From a bacterium (GTDB taxonomy: Bacteria; Gemmatimonadota; Gemmatimonadetes; Gemmatimonadales; Gemmatimonadaceae), in contig JAIXTI010000196.1 of NCBI GenBank assembly GCA_027484025.1, forward strand, positions 1 to 38,193: a stretch of 38,193 nucleotides of DNA, read 5' to 3'. Below the pieces are notes generated by a model that was not told the origin of the DNA, searched no databases, and saw only the letters and a list, made by a program, of their open reading frames with translations. Both the position numbers and the translations under genes were made by a program. The stretch's first letter is position 1. The number at the start of each line of letters is the position of its first letter. Positions 33,023-38,193 of this stretch are shown here, piece by piece.

Positions 33023-34300
33023 ATGAAGATCCTCCTCCTTGGCTCGGGCGGCCGTGAACATGCCCTCGCAGATGCGCTCTCGCGTGAGAACACCGCCGTC
33101 GAGCTGATCGCGGCGCCCGGCAATCCGGGCATCGCGGAGCTCGCGCGCACCGTCGCGATCGACATCAACGATCCGCAGCAGGTGGCAGCGCTGGCCGGGC
33201 AGGAGCAGGTGGGACTGGTGGTCGTCGGTCCGGAAGCACCGCTCGCAGCGGGTGTCGTGGACTATCTGCAGCAGCGAGGCATTCCGGCATTCGGCCCCAC
33301 CATGGGCGCGGCGACCGTGGAGACAAGCAAGGCCGACACCAAGGCGCTCATGATGGCAGCGGGCATTCCCACAGCGCATGCGGAAACGCATCGCGTGGCG
33401 CGTGACGCCAAGGACGCCGTGCGCGCGCGATTCGGAGCGCCGGTGGTGATCAAGGCCAGCGGGCTCGCGGCGGGCAAGGGCGTCATCGTCTGTCACACCG
33501 AGAAGGAGGCGTTCGACGCCATCGACCGCATTCTCGATGATCGCGTGTTCGGCGAAGCAGGCGCCGAGTGTCTGGTGGAGTCGTTCATGACCGGCGAAGA
33601 ACTGTCGCTGTTCGCGATCGCTGACGGCTACGATGTTCTTCCCATGATCGGCGCGCAGGACCACAAGCGCTTGCTGGACGGCGACGAGGGGCCGAACACC
33701 GGTGGTATGGGTGCCTATACGCCGGTGTCTTTCAGCACGCCGGCGCTCGTCGACGAAGTGACGGAGCGAGTGTTTCTCCCGACGTTGCATGCACTGCGAA
33801 AGCGTGGCACGCCGTTCACCGGCCTGCTATACGCGGGGCTGATGCTCACGCCCGACGGCCCCAAGGTGGTGGAGTTCAACTGCCGCTTTGGCGATCCGGA
33901 AACGCAGGCCATTCTGCCGATGCTCACGAGCAGTCTGCTCGATCCCATGCTGGCGGTCGCACGTGGTGCGCGCATTGGTAGCATGTCGCCGTTCACGTGG
34001 CGCCGCGGGGCGAGTGTGACCACGGTGGTGGCAAGCGGCGGATATCCCGATGCGCCTGTCACGGGCTATCCGGTGCACCTCCCCAGCTTCAGCGACGACA
34101 TCCGCGTATTTCACGCCGGCACGAAGCGTAGCGGTAGTGAGCTGCTGACGAGTGGTGGTCGCGTGTTCGCCGTGACCGCGCTCGCCGACGACTTTGCCTC
34201 GGCGCAGCGGGCCTCGCGCGAAGCCGCTGGTCGCGTCGAGTTCGAAGGGGCGATCTATCGTCGTGACATCGGCTGGCGCGAAGCCGCCAGAATCGCGTAA
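33023..34300 (+). CDS. purD: Phosphoribosylamine-glycine ligase
   Basis: ATP-grasp enzyme of de novo purine synthesis that joins phosphoribosylamine and glycine. The 425-residue product has the N-terminal GSGGREHA (7-14), ATP-binding IKASGLAAGKGV, DGDEGPNTGGMGAY, and the Mg/ATP segment EFNCRFGDPETQ. Length is typical. An upstream open stretch of 23 codons is excluded because MKILLLGSGGREH is the family start. mutM follows after 45 bases without a terminator, so purD and mutM are probably cotranscribed. Confidence 0.97.
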   Translation: MKILLLGSGGREHALADALSRENTAVELIAAPGNPGIAELARTVAIDINDPQQVAALAGQEQVGLVVVGPEAPLAAGVVDYLQQRGIPAFGPTMGAATVETSKADTKALMMAAGIPTAHAETHRVARDAKDAVRARFGAPVVIKASGLAAGKGVIVCHTEKEAFDAIDRILDDRVFGEAGAECLVESFMTGEELSLFAIADGYDVLPMIGAQDHKRLLDGDEGPNTGGMGAYTPVSFSTPALVDEVTERVFLPTLHALRKRGTPFTGLLYAGLMLTPDGPKVVEFNCRFGDPETQAILPMLTSSLLDPMLAVARGARIGSMSPFTWRRGASVTTVVASGGYPDAPVTGYPVHLPSFSDDIRVFHAGTKRSGSELLTSGGRVFAVTALADDFASAQRASREAAGRVEFEGAIYRRDIGWREAARIA

Positions 34301-34345
34301 GCATGTGGCACGGCGCGGATGACGCGCCCTCGACACGCCGCCACT

Positions 34346-35200
34346 ATGCCTGAACTTCCCGAAACGGAAACCATCGCCCGCGACCTGCACGAGATGGTGG
34401 TGGGCGCGGTTGTCGCGGGCGTGCAGGTGCCCCGCCCCGACGTGCTGCGCGAAGCCTCCGCAGACGGATTCTCTATCGCACTCGTTGGGGCTCCCATCCG
34501 CCGAGTATGGCGACGCGCCAAGCTCATCGTGCTCGACATCGACGCACGCCCCGAGCTGGCGTCGCTCGAGCCGGCGTGGCGGGTAGTGGTGCAGCCGCGC
34601 TTTACGGGTGGCATGGTGGTCGACGATGGCTCGCTGGACGACGCGGAGCGCGCCTATGTGTGCGTCACCCTGTCGCTGCGTGACGGACGCGCCCTGCACT
34701 ACCGCGATGTGCGGCGGTTGGGCACCGTCGCCCTCATGGCGCCGGCGCGATTTGCGGAATACTCCGACGCGCTTGGTGCCGAACCCCTTGACCCAACCCT
34801 CGACGATGCTGCATTTTCGGGTTGTGTTCGGGAGTCACGACAGGCCATCAAGATTGCCCTGATGGACCAGAAGCGACTCGCTGGCGTTGGCAACATTTAC
34901 GCGAACGAGGCTCTGTGGCGCGCGGGAATCGATCCATCACGCGAAGCGTGGACGCTGGACGCTCAGGAGTTGTCATTGCTCCGCCGCGAACTGCAGGCGG
35001 TGCTCACGGCCAGCATCGCGGCGCGCGGTACCAGCTTCCGCGATTATCGGGATGCGCGCGGTGAGCGCGGCTCCTTCGTCGAGCAGCTGGCCGCCTACGG
35101 CCGCGCCGGTGAGCCCTGCCTCCGATGCGGCCGGCGCCTGGTCGGCACCCATGCCGTGGACGGACGCAGCACGGTCTTCTGCGCGGGGTGTCAGTACTGA
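34346..35200 (+). CDS. mutM: Formamidopyrimidine-DNA glycosylase (Fpg/Nei family)
   Basis: Base-excision repair enzyme that removes 8-oxoguanine and ring-opened purines and nicks the abasic site. The 284-residue product begins MPELPETET, giving the catalytic Pro2 and Glu3 after Met removal; this fixes the start at 34346 despite an open frame upstream. The beta-hairpin Lys is about residue 59. The helix-two-turn-helix (about 165-198) contains KRLAGVGNIYANE. The C-terminal zinc finger has Cys258, Cys261, Cys279 and Cys282. The segment after the first strand reads VQPRFTGGM, slightly diverged from the usual HLxMTG, so Nei-like specificity is an alternative. Confidence 0.92.
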   Translation: MPELPETETIARDLHEMVVGAVVAGVQVPRPDVLREASADGFSIALVGAPIRRVWRRAKLIVLDIDARPELASLEPAWRVVVQPRFTGGMVVDDGSLDDAERAYVCVTLSLRDGRALHYRDVRRLGTVALMAPARFAEYSDALGAEPLDPTLDDAAFSGCVRESRQAIKIALMDQKRLAGVGNIYANEALWRAGIDPSREAWTLDAQELSLLRRELQAVLTASIAARGTSFRDYRDARGERGSFVEQLAAYGRAGEPCLRCGRRLVGTHAVDGRSTVFCAGCQY

Positions 35201-35234
35201 GCTCTACGGGGGGCTCCAATCGGCACTCCCGACA

Positions 35235-36413
35235 GTGCGCGGCAAGCGCAAGCCGGCCCTCGCCACGCAGCTCGATCTCGCCGTTACCTCACCCGACGCC
35301 GACGTGGCGCGGCTCAAGGCGCAGGTGCGCGAGAGTGCCCGCAACGAGCCCGGCGTGTACCTCATGCGCGGCGCGCACGGTGAAGTGTTGTACGTGGGCA
35401 AAAGCACGCAGGTGCGAACACGGCTGCTCTCCTACTTCCGGTTGCCGTGGCCCGAGCATCGTCACGCGCGCCTGCTGCGCGAAACCACGCGCATCGAGTG
35501 GGAAGCACATCCCAGCGAGTTTGCCGCACTGCTGCGCGAAGTCCGCCTCATTCGCGCGCATCTGCCTCGCTACAACGTGCGATCGGCGCGCCCGCTCGAC
35601 AAATGGTGGGTCATCACCATCGCCAAAGGACCCGCTCCGCGATTGCGCATTCAGCGCGCCAGCGCCGCCGCGCGCTCGCGCGACATCGCGCAAATGGTGG
35701 GGCCGTTCGCATCGCGCCGGCCGTTGCAGGACGCGCTGCGCGTGCTCAACGATGCCCTCGGCCTCCGCGACTGCACCGACCGCGTGCCGATGCACATGCG
35801 CGACGTGGCCGGGCTCTTCGATGACATGCACCCGGCCATGCAACGCACCCCCGGTTGTCATCGCTTCGAAACGCGCCGTTGCCTCGGTCCCTGCGTGGGT
35901 GCGCCCAGCGAATACGAGTACCGCGCGCAACTCGCGCGCGCCAAAGCGGTGCTCGAAGGGCGCGACGATACGCCGCAGCAGCAGCTGGTACGCGAAATGG
36001 CGGTGGCGAGCGCGGCCCTCTCGTACGAACGCGCCGGGTGGCTACGCGACCGCCTGACGGCGCTGCAGGAGCTCGAAGGGCAACTGGGGCGTGTCCGTCA
36101 GGCGCTCACGCGCCCCAGCTTCGTGTATGCCGTGCCCGGCCGCGATGCCGACGACCGGCTCTATCTCGTGCGTCACGGGCGTGTGATGGCCGAAGCGCGC
36201 TGCAGTGACCCTGATGCGGTGAATGCCATGCAGGCCATCGAGGCGCGTCCAGTACAACCGCCGACGGGCGCGATGGTCGATCAGCTGGACGAGTTGCTGC
36301 TCGTGGAATCGTGGTTCCGCGGGCGCAACGGTGACGGCGCGCTCGTCGCCGACACCGTAGTGGGGGCGCTGGAGCAGCTCGCCGCCCACGTGCGCACGTT
36401 GCAGCAACCGTAG
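35235..36413 (+). CDS. GIY-YIG nuclease resembling the N-terminal half of UvrC (Cho-like)
   Basis: 392 residues from a GTG start. The GIY-YIG domain has GVYLM (40-44), LYVGKS (52-57), RTRL with the catalytic Arg region, and Glu102 in LLREVRLI. A UvrC-style Cys segment CHRFETRRCLGPC follows, then a UVR-like helical hairpin (SYERAGWLRDRLTAL). The UvrC C-terminal endonuclease and HhH domains are absent, so this is like Cho or the UvrC part of DnaQ-fused proteins. It probably makes the 3' incision in nucleotide excision repair or acts on an unknown DNA structure. The frame is open upstream through mutM; GTG 35235 is the first plausible start after the mutM stop, without a clear Shine-Dalgarno sequence. 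Confidence 0.85.
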   Translation: MRGKRKPALATQLDLAVTSPDADVARLKAQVRESARNEPGVYLMRGAHGEVLYVGKSTQVRTRLLSYFRLPWPEHRHARLLRETTRIEWEAHPSEFAALLREVRLIRAHLPRYNVRSARPLDKWWVITIAKGPAPRLRIQRASAAARSRDIAQMVGPFASRRPLQDALRVLNDALGLRDCTDRVPMHMRDVAGLFDDMHPAMQRTPGCHRFETRRCLGPCVGAPSEYEYRAQLARAKAVLEGRDDTPQQQLVREMAVASAALSYERAGWLRDRLTALQELEGQLGRVRQALTRPSFVYAVPGRDADDRLYLVRHGRVMAEARCSDPDAVNAMQAIEARPVQPPTGAMVDQLDELLLVESWFRGRNGDGALVADTVVGALEQLAAHVRTLQQP

Positions 36414-36419
36414 CGCGCG

Positions 36420-36914
36420 CTACTCGGCTTCGATCCCCAACGGGACGAGTTCGACATCGGCCTTCCCCTGCCAGATGTACAGTCGCGCCACACAGGGCTG
36501 CAATTTGAATCGACGCGGCCCGGCAGCACCCGGGTTGATCACGATGCGACGCGCTGCCTTCGTAATGAGCTGCTGATGGGTATGCCCATACACGATGACG
36601 TCGGCCTTGGGATAGGCGCCCACAAGCTTCGGCGGCGTCGGGCTCCCCAGTTCGTGTCCGTGCGTGACCACAATGCGAACCCCATCGATCACATCTTCGA
36701 TGCGCTCGAGAAGATCCGCGCGCCCGGGTGCGTCGGTGTTGCCGTAGACCGCGCGAACCGGAGCAATCGCGCTGAGCTCGGCCAGCACCTCCGCCGGCCC
36801 CACATCGCCGGCGTGGAGAATCTGCGACACGCCCTGCAGCGCCTCGAACACTTCGGGGCGCACGAGACCGTGCGTATCGGAAATGAGTCCGATAACTGTC
36901 GCCTGTGATTTCAT
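36420..36914 (-). CDS. Metallophosphoesterase, YfcE/MJ0936 type
   Basis: Two-metal phosphodiesterase of unknown substrate. The 164-residue product carries all core motifs: SDTHG, HAGDVG, GNTD, THGH and GHTH, in the compact YfcE/MJ0936 layout. The ATG overlaps the stop of the upstream TPR-like gene (ATGA), and the gene ends six bases from the converging UvrC-like gene. It is the last gene of the ubiX operon; homologues are often called phosphodiesterases without a known physiological substrate. Confidence 0.92.
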   Translation of the reverse strand: MKSQATVIGLISDTHGLVRPEVFEALQGVSQILHAGDVGPAEVLAELSAIAPVRAVYGNTDAPGRADLLERIEDVIDGVRIVVTHGHELGSPTPPKLVGAYPKADVIVYGHTHQQLITKAARRIVINPGAAGPRRFKLQPCVARLYIWQGKADVELVPLGIEAE

Positions 36915-37588
36915 CGTGGTTCGGATTCGTCCTTCATGGAGGCGCGGTGGCGCGCGAGCGCCTCGAGGGCGCCACGCGCGTCAGGCGTGCCGGGAAACCG
37001 CTCAGCCAGGCGCCGTAACTCCGCCATGGCCCGCGCTTCGTCGCGCAAAGGACCAAGATACAGATCGACGAGCCGATGTGTGGCATAGAGCTCGTCAGCG
37101 CGACTCGCGTCGCTCGATCGTCGCAGGCGCATGAGCAATTCACGGGCCCGTGCCGGGTCGCCGTCGGCGCGCAGATAGACATCGGCCTCGGCGCGCAATA
37201 GCGATGCCCGCTCACCGTGTTCGACCCGCGCCTGCTCGAACGCCTTGCCAGCAGCCTCGAGGTTACCCGTGACTGCGAGCGCTTCGGCATGTGAATAAAC
37301 CGCCTTCTCCCGACCGCGGCCGCCGGGCTCGAGCACCGCCAATGCCCCGCGTGTCGCCATTCCCTGCACCACGCGAACGCCGATCATGATGACGGTGCTG
37401 CCGATCACCCCACCACCGCAGGCCACGAGGTAGCGCATGGGCAACGGAACCCGATACAAGGAGGCGAACACGAAGCTCACTAGCGTGCACGCGACCCAGT
37501 AGTACCCGTACAACAGCCCGATACGGACGCGCTCCTTGCGCTGCTCACGCTCGACCTGCTTTGCGAGAAGGACCGGGTCGAGCGTCAC
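36911..37588 (-). CDS. Two-helix membrane protein with TPR-like repeats
   Basis: 225 residues from a GTG start. Basic N-terminus, two hydrophobic helices (about 22-43 and 53-72), then a cytoplasmic or periplasmic helical region made of TPR-like pairs (AVYSHAEALAVTGNLEAAGKAFEQA and further Ala/Leu/Arg helices). TPR regions usually bind other proteins. No family name is recognised. It lies between ubiX (3-base gap) and a metallophosphoesterase (ATGA overlap). Its link to either function is unknown. Confidence 0.75.
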   Translation of the reverse strand: MTLDPVLLAKQVEREQRKERVRIGLLYGYYWVACTLVSFVFASLYRVPLPMRYLVACGGGVIGSTVIMIGVRVVQGMATRGALAVLEPGGRGREKAVYSHAEALAVTGNLEAAGKAFEQARVEHGERASLLRAEADVYLRADGDPARARELLMRLRRSSDASRADELYATHRLVDLYLGPLRDEARAMAELRRLAERFPGTPDARGALEALARHRASMKDESEPR

Positions 37589-37591
37589 TGC

Positions 37592-38173
37592 CTATTCAGC
37601 CTCGCCCCAGCGCTTCCCGATGCGATGCTCGATGTCGAGATGGTCGAGCACACGCGCCACCATGAAGTCCACCAGGTCGGCAATGCTCTGTGGCTGGTGA
37701 TAGAAGCCCGGCGCCGCCGGAATGACCGTTGCGCCCGCCCGCGTCACGGCCGTGAGGTTCTCGAGATGCACGAGCGAGAACGGCGTTTCACGTGGCACGA
37801 GAATGAGCTTGCGCCGTTCCTTGAGCGCCACGTCGGCGGCACGCTCCACCAGCGAGCGCGAGGTGCCGTGCGCAATGGCGCTTACCGTTCCCATGCTGCA
37901 CGGGCACACGACCATGCCGCTCGTGCGCGCCGAGCCACTGGCCGGAGCCGCGCCGCGGTCGTTGTCGTCGAAGACTCTGACGCACGCGTCGAAAGCGGAC
38001 GCCCCGACATGCGCGCGTAACGCCGTCAGGTCGGCGATATCACTCTCGGTGCTCAGCAGGCGCCACCCATGTCCCGACACGATGAGCCACGTCGGCACCT
38101 GCAGTTCCACCAGCAGTTGCAGCAGACGCACCGCATACGGCGCGCCCGATGCGCCGGTAATGGCGAGCACCAC
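37592..38173 (-). CDS. ubiX: Flavin prenyltransferase UbiX (start uncertain at window edge)
   Basis: Adds a dimethylallyl group to FMN to make the prenyl-FMN cofactor of UbiD-type decarboxylases, used in ubiquinone or aromatic-acid metabolism. The 193 residues shown contain the FMN site ITGASGAPYA, CPCSMGTVSAIAHG, and the ETPFSLVHLENL region of the family. The coordinates use the first GTG, but the frame stays open to the window edge (codons for HVTRHP precede), and homologues usually have a few more residues, so the true start may lie outside. It leads the operon ubiX, TPR protein, phosphoesterase. No ubiD is visible. Confidence 0.92.
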   Translation of the reverse strand: MVLAITGASGAPYAVRLLQLLVELQVPTWLIVSGHGWRLLSTESDIADLTALRAHVGASAFDACVRVFDDNDRGAAPASGSARTSGMVVCPCSMGTVSAIAHGTSRSLVERAADVALKERRKLILVPRETPFSLVHLENLTAVTRAGATVIPAAPGFYHQPQSIADLVDFMVARVLDHLDIEHRIGKRWGEAE

Positions 38174-38193
38174 GGGATGGCGCGTGACATGAG

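Noticed and set aside
31727-33790. A 687-residue minus-strand open frame across the M48-like and purD genes
   Set aside because: It is the antisense shadow of well-supported genes in GC-rich DNA; its composition is Arg/His-rich and shows no family motif.
1-38193. CRISPR arrays, tRNA or rRNA genes, insertion sequences and prophage genes
   Set aside because: No regularly spaced direct repeats, cloverleaf-like stretches, transposase motifs or phage structural genes were found on reading both strands.

Overview
The window is GC-rich, densely packed chromosomal DNA from a Gram-negative bacterium. Kdo kinase, a heptosyltransferase-like GT9 enzyme, several lipoproteins and a PEP-CTERM protein all imply an outer membrane. 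The gene order tig-clpP-clpX-lon-engB, the Bacteroidota/Chlorobi-style GlmM, the single-domain P450 and the lipoprotein style together suggest Gemmatimonadota (Gemmatimonas-like). That placement is inference; no rRNA or tRNA gene is present to test it. There is no CRISPR array, insertion sequence or prophage, and no gap above 300 bases between genes.

Left part (1-9.6 kb, mostly +): the tail of an unknown gene, then the protein quality-control block tig, clpP, clpX, lon, followed by engB and a translationally coupled lipoprotein. A P450 and a seven-helix membrane protein form a two-gene minus-strand operon inside this block. The clpX-lon junction is odd: lon coding extends upstream of its first usual start codon and through a strong hairpin.

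Middle (9.6-21 kb): a Nudix hydrolase (-); then trpE, an FHA-GAF-adenylate cyclase, a Kdo-kinase-like protein and a GT9 glycosyltransferase in one tightly overlapping operon (+); maf (-) converging on it; metZ (+); dtd (-) divergent from a 516-residue coiled-coil protein of unknown function (+); and prfC (-).

Surface operon (21.2-24.8 kb, +): a secreted repeat-rich fibre protein, a PEP-CTERM protein and a lipoprotein, joined by stop/start overlaps. This is the most likely undescribed system in the window: three different modes of export in one translationally coupled unit.

Right part (24.8-38.2 kb): glmM-glmS (-) for UDP-GlcNAc precursor supply; a truncated adenylate-forming-enzyme relative (+); an HD-GYP-type response regulator (-); a cystathionine gamma-synthase/lyase (+); an M48-like protein with a destroyed HExxH motif (+); purD-mutM-UvrC-half nuclease (+); and a minus-strand ubiX-TPR-phosphoesterase operon.

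Two sequence-level patterns cut across the genes. First, several first-in-operon genes (tig, prfC, purD, maf, the Nudix gene, the ANL-like gene) have no Shine-Dalgarno sequence but a -10-like hexamer 5-7 bases before the ATG, which suggests leaderless transcripts. Second, two intergenic palindromes 12.4 kb apart share the core AACTGATCAGTT and AACCCA/TGGGTT outer arms, suggesting a family of terminator-like repeats.
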